The notes below the pieces were generated by a model. That model saw only the letters and a list, made by a program, of their open reading frames with translations, made no database searches and had not been told where the DNA came from. Shown piece after piece: positions 9,188-21,259 of a stretch of 64,000 nucleotides of DNA. Every line of letters starts with the position of its first letter. The first letter of the stretch is position 1. The DNA comes from Cordylochernes scorpioides. Lineage: Eukaryota; Arthropoda; Arachnida; Pseudoscorpiones; Chernetidae. The stretch spans positions 68,504,488 to 68,568,487 of the forward strand of contig CP092877.1 in assembly GCA_030710605.1 (NCBI GenBank), given 5' to 3'. The position numbers and the translations under genes are program-made.

Positions 9188-10949
9188 TACTTTAACCCTG
9201 TGTCACATAACGTGGATTGGTACTCAACTTCTCCTCCGGCAGCTTGGCCCGCTCCACAGACCCAGGACTAGGTACTGATTACTAGTCTGCTGGTTCTGGC
9301 GCAAAACTCCGATGGGAGGCCTCGCGTGTGACGTTAAGTCCGGCTTTCAGCGTTGGCAGTGTCAGCAGTTCTGTCTTCGGTCTCTAGTCCGCTCAATTTT
9401 ACTTTGTTGTCCAATAGTGAACTCAACGAGTTCATCGAGTTGTCGGAATTGGGAAGTTGGGTTCAGGGGTGTGTAGCAATACATGACGGTGTGTATAGTC
9501 TACCTCTAACCCCACCTGTGTTATGTATCTAGATATCACGTGGAGCCCTCACCGTGTCTAGTTAACATTTAGGTAATTGTCTTTCTTTAAGCTCCTTCCT
9601 TAGGTCACCGATTCCCTTCTTTATAACTTGGTTTTTACGCGGTATCAACTATATTTTGAAGTTAATCCTCCCTTTTAAAATAATTTTAAAATAAAAACTT
9701 TATGGTAACTAAAAAAAACAGAGGAAAGTTATCTTTCTAGCTCTGTAACTTCTATGGTGTTCAAAGTGTAGTTCAGGTGGGAAGGTATCTCCATGTTAGG
9801 TGGATGAAGCTATACCTCACGGACTCTCACCCAGCTGATGGACCAATGGGACCAGGTATTGGCGGTGGCACCGGCGAAGGTGGAAACTTATGTAACCAAT
9901 ACTTGAGCTTTCTCGATATAACATAATAGTGGTGTGGCCACAATAATGTCAAATCTGTATAGATAAAAACAGAATGGCCTTTAAGGTAATTTACATTGGG
10001 CAGAAATGTCTGGAACAAGGAGAACCAAAGTGGTTGTTGTAGGTAACTAGTACAATTACTGAATATGTAGGCCTCAAGTATAAAATAATTTCAATATACT
10101 TAGTGTTTTATACTATAATTAAAAATAGACAAAATCTATTAAAAATTTATATATAAAATTAATTCTCTTTTTCGCATAAAGGTTTTTTAAATATAAATTT
10201 CAACCGCGAACTTTCGAGCTCTCGCACTTCAACGGACACAAAAGGTGTTTCTCCAATTAATGTTCCTTTTCTGGATTGGCATCTTATGTTTACATCTTAA
10301 GTGAATACTTTCATCATCTTTTCATTTAATGATATTAAATATGTCGTGATTATATCAAGCTCGACAGCTCGCGAATTAAAGTTAACAAAATGCACTCAAT
10401 ATAATGTTCTATGTTATGTAGAAGACTACAGCGCTACTTCAGTTTGCGAGATTTTTCTGTTCTAGAGACATGCTCGTATTTCAAAACGCTTGTCGTGTAA
10501 AGCAACATTTCCCTTTCCAAATTTTGCTTTGCCTTAACGAAGATTACATTTTTGGTTACTGTATCACTGTAGCTTCTCTTTATCCGCACACAAGAAACAA
10601 TTTTATATTTCTTCTAGAAGAAGTGGACGTTGCTTTGATAGTCTTGTGACTTCATTTGCTGCGTCTAACTCCCTTAATTCATTTTATTCTTCGATATTGT
10701 ACAAATTGCTGATGTTGACTTCTCGCTATATCTGCCATCCACATGTCTCGTTCGTACTTTTCAATCATTTCCCTCTTAACATCCATCGCAATGCTATACT
10801 TCTTTTTAAAAATCTTTCATTTAACTTTCTTCTATGTCTGCCTTTCTGTCCAAATAAATCGTGATACATTTTTTTTAACACACAGAGCACCGAGAAGTCT
10901 GAAATTTGGTACACTTGTAAAACCTAATGGTAAGTTGACAAAACTTTAG

Positions 10950-11589
10950 ACTTCTGGGTTGTCAGGGTGGTTGGAAATAGAATAATTTCCTTTCAAATAT
11001 TGTGATCATTTTTTAAAAAACATAATTATAGAGCACCTAGAAGTATGAGATTTGGAACACCTGTTCAAACCCGATGATATTACAAATTTACAAATTTTCA
11101 TATCTCTTCCCGATCTCTCGGGAATGAACTCATTTCTATTTTTCTTCCAAAAATTTTGTGATCAATTTTTAATATACTTCAGACCAGGTAGAAGTATAAA
11201 TTTTGTACTCTCCTTTAATCCAGATAAGAACGTAAGTATACAAAATACCAGACTTATAGGTGGCCGTGATGGTCTGTAATAGACATATATATGTAGTATA
11301 AAACCTCCCCTTTTACATATACATTGTTTTAAACCAATAAAGCCAACCTACAGACAACCCAGACAGAGGGTAAAGTCCGATCACTTGAGACACCAGCGAC
11401 ATTCCAAGGGGCGACCACACGTCAGTTAACACCTCGGGACTTTTAAGACAGTTGGGGATTGTGTGGGACACGAACAGCCGCCCGGATGTGCCAGTCCTGT
11501 CTCTCTCTCTCTGGTTGCCTGGGTTCCTCTTTCAACTTGTGGTGTGGTTATTTCTCTGCCCCACCTCTTATTACTATATATATATGTAC
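10950..11589 (+). other. copy-1-specific spacer, possible LTR-like promoter segment
   Basis: Absent from copy 2. It contains TATAAAACC near 11299, AATAAAG near 11337 and a moderately GC-rich stretch to 11560 that could be the end of a retroelement. No matching partner repeat is visible, so this is not a firm call. Confidence 0.2.
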
Positions 11590-12830
11590 TGATGAGCCAA
11601 GCCCTCCCAATATATTTTTTCATCGCAGTAAGGACAGTAGAAATTTGTATTATGTATAAAAGAAACATTCGCGCTTTTAAGTCCTTTTATTTTATATGTA
11701 TAGATGGCGCGTTATTGCCTTGTGTTAATTTATGCCTAACTGGCCTTGTCTTTATTGTTTGCTGAAGAGCATTGCTCGAAGCAAATATTTGAATGTAATT
11801 CTACTGTCCTATAAGCTTATGTCCATAGTTTACTTGAAAACCATTTCTAAGATTCCATCCTTCAGTGTAGCATATAAAAGCAGAATGATCCAATACAGTA
11901 TTAGAGCTCTGAGAAGGCGGTCTGGTGGATTAAATTGGCGAAACCGCTGGGAGGGTTCACCACTGATGAGCCAAGCCCTCCCAATATATTTTTTTCATCG
12001 CAGTAAGGACAGTAGAAATTTGTATTATGTATAAAAGAAACATTCGCGCTTTTAAGTCCTTTTATTTTATATGTATAGATGGCGCGTTATTGCCTTGTGT
12101 TAATTTATGCCTAACTGGCCTTGTCTTTATTGTTTGCTGAAGAGCATTGCTCGAAGCAAATATTTGAATGTAATTCTACTGTCCTATAAGCTTATGTCCA
12201 TAGTTTACTTGAAAACCATTTCTAAGATTCCATCCTTCAGTGTAGCATATAAAAGCAGAATGATCCAATACAGTATTAGAGCTCTGAGAAGCGGTCTGGT
12301 GGATTAAATTGGCGAAACCGCTGGAGGGTTCACCACTGATGAGCCAAGCCCTCCCAATATATTTTTTCATCGCAGTAAGGACAGTAGAAATTTGTATTAT
12401 GTTTAAAAGAAACATTCGCGCTTTTAAGTCCTTTTATTTTATATGTATAGATGGCGCGTTATTGCTTTGTGTTAATTTATGCCTAACTGGCCTTGTCTTT
12501 ATTGTTTGCTGAAGAGCATTGCTCGAAGCAAATATTTGAATGTAATTCTACTGTCCTATAAGCTTATGTCCATAGTTTACTTGAAAACCATTTCTAAGAT
12601 TCCATCCTTCAGTGTAGCATATAAAAGCAGAATGATCCAATACAGTATTAGAGCTCTGAGAAGCGGTATGGTGGATTAAATTGGCGAAACCGCTGGGAGG
12701 GTTCACCACTGATGAGCCAAGCCCTCCCAATATATTTTTCATCGCAGTAAGGACTAGAAATTTGTATTATGTTTAAAAGAAACATTCGTGCTTTTAAGTC
12801 CTTTTATTTTATATATATGGTAATATAAAG
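11590..12830 (+). repeat. 374-bp tandem array of MITE-B units (about 3.3 copies)
   Basis: Units begin GATGAGCCAAGCCCTCCC near 11590, 11965, 12338 and 12711. Spacing is 373-375 bp and the units are nearly identical. Each contains the TIR-like AAGGACAGTAGAAATTTG...AAACATTCGCGCTTTTAA, a GATGGCGCG motif, a GAGC/GCTC hairpin and the TTGGC-GAAA...CTGATGA-GCCAA core. Short ORFs across it are frame-shadow artefacts of the repeat. Confidence 0.9.
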
Positions 12831-14262
12831 GGGAAAATAGGATCAGCCGTTTGTGGCGTAGTGAGCGTCTGGCATTCATTAAAAATAAACTGGTAACATG
12901 AAACTAGTGTTATGAATAATTGTGAGGATATTTCCAGAAAATATATAATAATCTAAATTTATTATAATATAAATTCACTATTTTAGCAATTTGAAAAAAA
13001 TATATATATATAATGCATAACACACATAATGCATAACATACATAATAATACATAATTACATATAACATTTAAAGGGAGAAGTGCCTCTTTTGGTACATGA
13101 ATACCATCCTTTCTCAACTTTATGTTGTATGTGTGTGTAGGTAAATTAAACGAGGATTAGCATAATAATTTTAATATTTTTTTCTCATTACCTTTATATC
13201 CATCTTCAATCCAAATATTGCATTTGTCGACTTACGAAATATCTAGACACATTTCTACAGGTCTTACATGGGAAGAGCAACAAATATGAACATTTAAGAA
13301 TTTAGATATACACCGAAGGGAACACCTTCCTAACGAAATAATTGCTATAAAAGCCTTTCTTTCCCATTTTATATTTGGGGATGTCGGGGAATATTGGTTT
13401 TATTCCCAGGTTAAATGCAAATCCCAAATGATACCATTTTAGCTGGCGGAACACTTCAGAGGGAAATGTGTAATTGCGTTTAAAAAAAATTACAACATAG
13501 AAGTGGAGGTGGAGGATTTTTTTTTCCATTATTTCTCTCTAAATAAATTACATTATCGGCGCAAATGCGGCGCTTAAAAAAACCCGTTACTAGAAATGGA
13601 AAATAATAGAGATATACTAACTAAAAATATAAATAAAAAATATACAAAAAAAAATCTATTGTGAGAGAGCGAGCTATATTATAATTTGAATCAAATTTAA
13701 AAGAATTTGACCAGAGTCCTCCGTAAATCTCCCTTCCCTGCTTTAAAATACAATAACCTGACGCCAAAAAGATGGCGGACGCTCGGAAAAAAACTAATAT
13801 ATTTGTAAATAATCAATCATCGAGAAATCTTCCTTCAAAAAAATGAAATTTTTCTCCTACAGAGGGGGCTAGCTGATTTCTCCCTCTTTCTTATCTACTG
13901 GATGTGTAGATACTGTGTAGATACTTGGCTGATACAGCGGTTGGAATGGCCTGGATTGAGGTATTTGTGACATGGGAATTTTTTTTTGTAAATAGCTCTC
14001 TATAAAACATCTTTATAATGTTGTAAATGAAAAACAATTCTCTCTTAGTGAAGAGTTTCTTTTTTTAATCACGACAATACAAGCTTTAGAGCGTAACAAC
14101 CCTTCAACAGGTATAATTACCATACTGAAATTTAAATATCAAACAAATTCATATATATATATATATTTATTAATATAGATATATATGTCAGCAAAAGTAA
14201 CCTAGAAATTATTTGAAAAAAAAAAAAAAGAATATGTAAATAAAATTACGGAAAAGATATTA

Positions 14263-14362
14263 NNNNNNNNNNNNNNNNNNNNNNNNNNNNNNNNNNNNNN
14301 NNNNNNNNNNNNNNNNNNNNNNNNNNNNNNNNNNNNNNNNNNNNNNNNNNNNNNNNNNNNNN
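14263..14362. other. assembly gap (100 N)
   Basis: Exactly 100 N, the conventional size for an unknown gap. It lies at the junction of the two duplication copies. Confidence 0.99.
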
Positions 14363-15944
14363 TAATAACACGTTAATTTTAACGATTTTAAATGCTATAT
14401 TCATATATGACTAGTTTTATTTTAAATTTGATCTATTTTGAGTGTATAAAACAATGGATCAAACTAATTTTTGGTTAGAAAAAAATGATTCTATTATAAA
14501 TATGACCAGCCATAATTTTATATTTCTATAAATATATATTACAAATTCATTTAATATATAAATTTAAAATAAATTTAAGAAATATTAAGAAACTCCAAAT
14601 CCCTATCATAGAATTTGAAGAAAAATACTCATTGATATATTATAATATTTTTATTTTTTGAAATTTGACCGTGAGAAAGGTCGATTGACAATGACAACAC
14701 ATAAAACAAATTCAATTAATTAACTCTCTGCTGTGTATGATAAGAAATAAGAAATATAAAAAGGCCCATTGAATAAAATTTATTTAACGAAACAAAAGAA
14801 TATATAATAAGAACGATACTGAATAAAAGTATTCCTTTATAAATTCGAGCAAATATGAAGAATTATGATACAGATTCTGATATAATATTCAATATTTAAT
14901 GAAAACGATAAAATATTGGTGTAAATTTATAGAAGAAAGGAAGAGGTAATACAAATATTTTAAGATACTTCTGCAAATTTTATTGTGAATTTAAATACGA
15001 CTATGTTGAAGAATGCAGGTAAGAATTCACCCTGACAATTATACCGAAGACATTAAACCAGATAAATTCAACTCTTGTATCAATCTCAGATGTCAACTCT
15101 GGTGTCTACTGATGAGGGCCACAATGTCAGCTGGAGTGCTTCTTGATCACCAAATCTTGATACACCATCAGCCAGTCAGAAGTTGGATAAATATCACGTG
15201 ATGTGAACTGGCCAACTGATTGGTTGGATTGATAGAAATCAACATGACGCCAGTTGAGCTTCTTTTATACCAACCATAAAAGTCTTTAAGAAATCTGTTC
15301 CACAATTCCACTCTATCTAACTTTGACCATATTACATATTCTATGATATCAATAATTATAATGGGATGAAAACCTCCATATCTCAATTAAAGGGATTTAA
15401 TTGAAACGGAGCACCGTTCTGATGACACCCCCCAACAAAAATAATCAAAAGTTTTACAAATAACTTTGAAAAAAGAGTGATTAAGAAACTAAGCTAGATA
15501 TGAGCATAAAATTTAGAAATTTCTGATTTAAAACAATAGAGAGAGTTTGTTCATATTAAACTATCGAGTAAAATTTTATAGAAAAAATAATGAAAGGACT
15601 AAATATATGAGAATCATATTATCACAACATATTCAATTTCCTTTTAAAGAAATATAGTGGTTTCAGCCACAAATATTCTAAACTATTTTGAAATTTCTCA
15701 AAGATATATCTGGCGTATCTTATTATAAAGCTTGAGGTAATACTAATGAAATCTAGAGCATGTAGGTTATCCTGAGGTTTTTGAAGAAAGCTGGTGTCTT
15801 GGGTTTGCTGATTAGAGCTACTCCGTGATTTGGTTGGTTTCAACGAAATTGTAACGAGTTTATTTGTTGTTAGATTTGGAAGCAAATCCTTGAAATTTTC
15901 TAATTCAAATCACCAAAATTTAGGTAGCATTAAAAAACAACAAC

Positions 15945-16226
15945 TTATAAACCGCGTGAATGCCAAGAATAGAAAAGGGACTCGGTGACAATAGCAATCT
16001 GTTGACCATAAAGTCTGAATTCTAGGCTGCTGTGTGTAACAGACGTTCCAGATGGAGAGCCGTGACTTCCCTGTGTTCCAGCTCTACTAACGGCGTTGTT
16101 GCAGGATCTAGCTAGTGTTAGACAGTAGCTATTGACAGCGGGGCGGGTTTTAGCGCTTACACTCCTGTGATGATCATAGCAGGGGCTGTGGTCATTTACC
16201 ATTCCACGTTGGGCGGGAGGACCCAC
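15945..16226 (-). CDS. hypothetical 93-codon ORF, duplicated (copy 2)
   Basis: Encodes the same 93 residues as 8906-9187. See that entry for the reasons to doubt or keep it. No family recognised. Confidence 0.2.
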   Translation of the reverse strand: MGPPAQRGMVNDHSPCYDHHRSVSAKTRPAVNSYCLTLARSCNNAVSRAGTQGSHGSPSGTSVTHSSLEFRLYGQQIAIVTESLFYSWHSRGL

Positions 16227-18404
16227 TACTTTAACCCTGTGTCACATAACGTGGATTGGTACTCAACTTCTCCTCCGGCAGCTTGGCTCGCTCCACAGAC
16301 CCAGGACTAGGTACTGATTACTAGTCTGCTGGTTCTGGTGCAAAACTCCAATGGGAGGCCTCGCGTGTGACGTTAAGTCCGGCTTTCAGCGTTGGCAGTG
16401 TCAGCAGTTCTGTCTTCGGTCTCTAGTCCGCTCAATTTTACTTTGTTGTCCAATAGTGAACTCAACGAGTTCATCGAGTTGTCGGAATTGGGAAGTTGGG
16501 TTCAGGGGTGTAGAGCAATACATGACGGTGTGTATAGCTACCTCTAACCCCCCTCTGTGTTATGTATCAAGGTATCACGTGGAGCCCTCACCGTGTCTAG
16601 TTAACATTTAGGTAAATGTCTTTCTTTAAGCTCCCTCCTTAGGTCACCGAGTCCCTTCTTTATAACTTGGTTTTTACGCGGTATCAACTATATTTTGAAG
16701 TTGATCCTCTCTTTGAAAATAATTTTAAAATAAAAACTTTATGGTGACTAAAAAAAAAAGCTAATGTGCAATAGCAGAGGAAAGTTATCTTTCTAGTCTG
16801 TAATTTCTATGGTGTTTAAAGTGTAGTTCAGGTGGGAAGATATCTCTGGCTCCATGTTAGATGGGCGGAGCTCGGACTCTCACCCAGCTGATGGACCAAT
16901 GGCACTAGGCGGTGGCACCAGCGAAGGTGGAAACTTCTGTGACCAATACTTGAGCTTTCTATATTTAGCATAATAGTGGTGTGGCCACAATAATGTCATA
17001 TCTGTATATGTCACAACAGAATGGCCTTTAAGGTAATTGACATGGGGTAGAAATGTCTGGAACAAGGAGAACCAAAGTGGTTGTTGAAGGTAACTAATAC
17101 AATTACTGAATATGTATGCCTCAAGTATAAAATAATTTCAATATACTTAGTGTTTTATACTATAATTAAAATAGACGAAGTCTATTATAAAATTTATGTA
17201 GAAAATTAATTCTCTTTTTCGCATAAAGGTTTTTTAAATATAAATTTCGACCGCGAACTTTCGAGCTCTCGCTTTTCAACGGACACAGAAGGTGTTTCTC
17301 CAATCAATGTTCCTTTTCTGGATTGGCATCTTATGTTCACATCTTAAGTGAATACTTTCAGTATCTTTCCATTTAATGATATTAAATATGTCATCTTCTG
17401 TGATGGAGATGCATGGAGACATCTGAGGCTCTTCTTTGGACACGACAACAACAACAAATATGTCGTGATTATATCAAGCTCGACAGCTCGCGAATTAAAG
17501 TTAACAAAATACATTTAATATAAAGTTCTATGTTATGTAGAAGACTACAGCGCTACTTCAGTTTGCGATATTTTTCTGTTCTAGAGACATGCTCGTATTT
17601 CAAAACGCTTGTCGTGTAAATCAACATTTCCCATTCCAAATTTTGCTTTGCCTTATCGAAGATTACATTTTTGGTTACTGTATCACTGTAGCTTCTCTTT
17701 ATCCGCACAAGAAACAATTTTATATTTATTCTAGAAGTAGTGGACGTTGCTTTGATAGTGTTGTGACTTCTTTTGCTGCATCTAACTCCCTTAATTATTT
17801 ATTCTTCTTCGATATTGTACAAATCGCTGATGTTGACTTCTCGCTATATCTGTCACCCACATGTCTCGTTCGTGCTTTTCAATCATTTTCTTCTTAAACT
17901 CCATCGCAATACTATCCTTCTTTTTAAAACCTTTGATTGAACTTTCTTCCATGTCTGTCTTTCTGTCCAGATAATTTGTGATCTATTTTTTAACACACAG
18001 AGTACCGAGAAGTCTGAAAATTGGTACACTTGTAAAATCTAATGGTAATTTGACAAAACTTTAGGCATAATAATGTAAAATTATTATAATATGAATTTTT
18101 AATAATTTAGCAATTTGAAAAAATATATATATAATGCATAAATACATAATAATACATAATTACATATAACATTTAAAGGAAGAAGTGCCTCTTTTGGTAC
18201 ATGAATACCATCCTTTCTTAACTTTATGTTGTATGTGTGTGTAGGTAAATTAAATGAGGATTTGCATCATAATTTTAATATTTTTTCTCATTACCTTTAT
18301 GTCCATCTTCAATCCAAATATTGCGCTAGTCGATTTACGATATATCTAGACACATTTCTACAGGTCTTATAGGGGAAGAGCAACAAATATAAACATTTAA
18401 GAAT

Positions 18405-18875
18405 TTAGATATACACCGAAGAGAACACTTTCCTTGCGAAATAATTGCTATAAAAGCCTTTCTTTCCCATTTTATATTTGGGGATGTCGGGGAATATTGG
18501 TTTTATTCCCAGGTTAAATGCAAATCCCAAATGATACCATTTTAGCTGGCGGAACACTTCAGAGGGAAATGTGTAATTGCGTTTTAAAAAAATTACAACA
18601 TAGAAGTGGAGGGTGAGGATTTTTTTTCCATTATTTCTCTCTAAATAAATTACATTATCGGCGCAAATGCGGCGCTTAAAAAAAACCGTTACTAGAAATG
18701 GAAAATAATAGAGATATACTAAACTAACTAAAAATATAAATAAAAAAATATATGAAAAAAAATCTATTGTGAGAGAGCGAGCTATATTATAATTTGAATC
18801 AAATTTAAAAGAATTTGACCAGAGTCCTCCGTAAATCTCCCTTCCCTGCTTTAAAATACAATAACCTGACGCCAA
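18405..18875 (-). CDS. hypothetical 156-codon ORF, doubtful
   Basis: An ORF of copy 2 with a hydrophobic segment near residues 38-66 and a C-terminal half that is also open in copy 1 (13302-13529). In copy 1 the frame is broken upstream by indels, so if this were a gene only one copy is intact. The shared nucleotide block is nearly identical between copies and contains the octamer ATGCAAAT. A conserved noncoding element is at least as likely as a gene. Confidence 0.15.
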   Translation of the reverse strand: MASGYCILKQGREIYGGLWSNSFKFDSNYNIARSLTIDFFSYIFLFIFLVSLVYLYYFPFLVTVFFKRRICADNVIYLERNNGKKILTLHFYVVIFLKRNYTFPSEVFRQLKWYHLGFAFNLGIKPIFPDIPKYKMGKKGFYSNYFARKVFSSVYI

Positions 18876-19244
18876 AAAGATGGCGGACGCTCGGAAAAAA
18901 ACTAATATATTTGTAAATAATCAATCATCGAGAAATCTTCCCTCAAAAAATGAAATTTTTCTCCTACAGAGGGGGCTAGCTGATTTCTCCCTCTTTCTTA
19001 TCTACTGGATGTGTAGATACTGTGTAGATACTTGGCTGATACAGCGGTTGGAATGGCCTGGATTGAGGTATTTGCGACATGAGATTTTTTTGTAAATAGC
19101 TCTCTATAAAACATCTTTATAATGTTATATATAAAAGACAATTCTCTCTGAGTGAAGAGTTTTTAATCACGACAATACAAGCTTTAACAACCCTTCAACA
19201 GGTATAATTACCATACTAAAACTTGAATATCAAACTAATTCATA

Positions 19245-19482
19245 TATTTCTATTCTCTCCTATAACGCGAGTTTTTACAACGCGATTTCGTACAACGCGA
19301 TAAAAAAATTGCGACAAATTTATTTATACAACGCGAATTTTCGTATAACGCGTTATAAAATAAAACAATTTACCCTAACAACATTCGCGTTATACAAGTC
19401 TTATTTCGTACAACGCGAATTCCTATAACGCGATTTTGTACAACACGGAACACATTAATCGCGTTATAGGAGAGTTTACTGT
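19245..19482. mobile_element. fold-back MITE with pogo-like ends
   Basis: Starts near CTCTCCTATAACGCGAG and ends GCGTTATAGGAGAG followed by TTTACTGTA. The interior repeats ACAACGCGA and TATAACGCG motifs several times in both orientations. The right end, CAGTAAACTCTCCTATAACG on the minus strand, resembles the Tigger/pogo type. It is absent from copy 1 of the duplication, so it inserted after duplication or was lost there. Confidence 0.7.
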
Positions 19483-19535
19483 ATATTAATATAGATATAT
19501 ATATGTGAGTAATAGTTATCTAGAAATTATTTGAA

Positions 19536-19752
19536 AAAGAAAGAATATGTAAATAAGATTAAGGTAAAGAGTTTTTTTTTTAATTTTGATTTCGCAAGTT
19601 TTCGAGCAAAACTTATGTTCTTCAACAGGCAAATACTTCTATATTGTACATAGAAGTATTTGCCTGTTGAAGAACATAATTTTGCTCGAAAGCTTGCGAA
19701 AACAAAACTAAAAGAAACTCTTTACCTTAATTTTATTTACATATTCTTTCTT
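19536..19752. repeat. long palindrome with Penelope-like motif
   Basis: Two arms of about 105 bp (AAAGAATATGTAAATA... and its inverse) meet near 19644 with almost no spacer. Each arm carries the motif CTGTTGAAGAAC...GCTCGAAAGCTTG (plus strand 19664-19694; minus strand 19624-19592). The arms differ at a few positions. It resembles inverted terminal repeats of a Penelope-like family. Confidence 0.75.
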
Positions 19753-20101
19753 TTTCACATATATAAATATATATATTATATAAATTTGCTTGATTTCCAA
19801 GTTCTATAGTATCGTATATATATGTATTTGTTTAATTTCCAAGTTTTAGTATCATAATTATACATGTCGAAAGGCTGTTACGCCCAAAATCTTGTATTGT
19901 CGTGATAAAAAAGAAGAAACTCTCCCCTCACACACAGCCGAATGTCTTTTATTTATAATTTTATACAGAGAGATTTATAATATCGTAATAATGCCGTTTC
20001 TTATAATGTTATCTAGCTTATTGCACTTTTAAAATTTCCGTCCCCAAATTGTCTGTATTACTTTCCTGTTTATAACGCTATCTCAATTATATAACGTGTT
20101 C
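19753..20101. other. AT-rich spacer, degraded repeat
   Basis: Contains CGAAAGGCTGTTACGCCC near 19869 and AATCTTGTATTGTCGTGATA, which match the GTATTGTCGTGATTAAAA stretch of the Penelope-like pieces at 14045-14100 and 19150-19200. Otherwise nothing. Confidence 0.35.
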
Positions 20102-20236
20102 TACCAAGTCTCCAGGATAACTTAGTCCTACCAAGTCTCCAGGATAACTTAGTCCTACCAAGACTTCAGAATAACTTAGTCCTACCAAGTCTCCAGGATA
20201 ACTTAGTCCTACCAAGACTTCAGGATAACTTAGTCC
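20102..20236 (+). repeat. 27-bp tandem repeat, 5 units
   Basis: Unit TACCAAGTCTCCAGGATAAC TTAGTCC, five copies with two alternating variants (GTCTCCAGG and GACTTCAGG). A short local array within the presumed intron or downstream part of the agrin-like gene. Confidence 0.9.
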
Positions 20237-21046
20237 TATCCAAGTTGCAGTCTATTCTAACCAAGTTGTGGTAGTAGATGTCTAACAAGACAAAATCTAA
20301 ATAAACGAACTGTTAAATGAATGTCTATTCTACGAGCTAATCTCAGCCAGTTCTATATAAAAAAAAACTTATTAAATGTTTTACCATAATAATATATTAT
20401 GATTAAAGTTCTATAATAATTATAGTAATAACATGATCATCAACATCTCTATTAAAATATACTTATAAAATAATTTCAACAGATATGAGAGATGTAAGCT
20501 TCGATTTCAACATTTTAATTTATTTTTAATTAACAAAGCGCGATAATGAAGTATTTGCGCTTATTACAAAGGATATAAACAAAACAACAAACAAATTGAC
20601 ACTTAGAATTAAATATTTACAAATTTACATGTATTAATCGACGGAGTTAATAAAATTTATATAAACAAAGTGGTTGGTGTAAGAGAGTTAAGTCATTTAT
20701 ATCGGGGAACAATCGATGTCTCATTTATGTAAAGTTAGGACAGTCATAGATAAGGTGGAGAGCAGTTTGTTCAGTTTCTCCACAGGAACTAATTGGAGTT
20801 TCTGAAAAACCTCAACATAGTTTTACCTTCTTGTAAATATTTCGCTACGCCATAGTCAAAACCGTATCTGAAAAGGCTTAAGTAAATATTGAGTTATTTG
20901 GCAAAAACACAAACGGACGAATATCTCCTTGATATATCTAGATGGGAAACTTTTATGGCGGAGAGAGAGACAATTAACATAATTTTATTGACATATTGTC
21001 AATACAGGTAATGAACTACTCGGGGAGCTAATATGTCTCGGCCTAC
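20237..21046. other. spacer downstream of the agrin-like exon
   Basis: AT-rich with no exon or repeat recognised. If the gene continues to the left this is intron. Confidence 0.3.
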
Positions 21047-21259
21047 CTTCACACTCCCCTGGGTGTAGGTCGCGCAGTTCCCGCCAGCTACGGCAGGCCG
21101 TCACCCGCATAGTGCACTCGTTCGTGTAGGTCTTGCCATCGGAGGCGCAAACGGGCCGTATCTCGGCACTACACGCGGCGTTACAGCGGCACAGGGCGTT
21201 GCGGCTCTCGTCCAGCTGGCACGTCTGGTGGCCCGGGCACTCCACGCCCTCGCACGGGT
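21047..21259 (-). CDS. AGRN: agrin-like exon: follistatin/Kazal unit (second)
   Basis: 213 bp, exactly 71 codons. It is bounded on the minus strand by an acceptor AG (21261-21260) and a donor GTAGGC (21046-21041). Both junctions are phase 1, so the exon is symmetric and can be gained or lost without shifting the frame. The translation has ten cysteines in follistatin-domain order: an EGF-like hook starting DPCEGVEC, then a Kazal core with PVCASDGKTYTNEC and a closing GEC. Kazal folds in agrin are extracellular, disulfide-rich modules in a secreted heparan-sulfate proteoglycan. GC content is far above its surroundings. It lies 3.7 kb from the next exon on the same strand. Other follistatin-domain proteins (SPARC, testican, follistatin-like) are possible but usually lack such serial units on separate symmetric exons. 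Confidence 0.75.

Larger units (their letters stand above)
7290..14262 (+). repeat. segmental tandem duplication, copy 1
   Basis: Sequence from about 7290 to 10949 aligns colinearly with 14363-18062, and 12940-14262 aligns with 18064-19560. The intervening 10950-12940 (MITE-B array and spacer) is absent from copy 2, so it was inserted into copy 1 or lost from copy 2. Identity varies: AT-rich parts show frequent substitutions and indels, while some blocks are nearly identical. The copy ends at an assembly gap. Confidence 0.9.
14363..19535 (+). repeat. segmental tandem duplication, copy 2
   Basis: Colinear with copy 1 minus the MITE-B array. Copy 2 has a roughly 65-bp insertion near 17393-17460 and the fold-back MITE at 19245-19482. 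It runs into the palindrome at 19536. Confidence 0.9.

Noticed and set aside
12130-12165. GCTGAAGAGCATTGCTCGAAG hairpin of MITE-B as a hammerhead
   Set aside because: The only available stem (GAGC/GCTC) uses bases of the CTGANGA core, GAAA is GAAG, and no cleavage triplet or outer helices fit.
11459-12679. Series of 64-100 codon ORFs
   Set aside because: They recur with the 374-bp unit, exist on both strands and show no codon constraint, so they are shadows of the MITE-B array.
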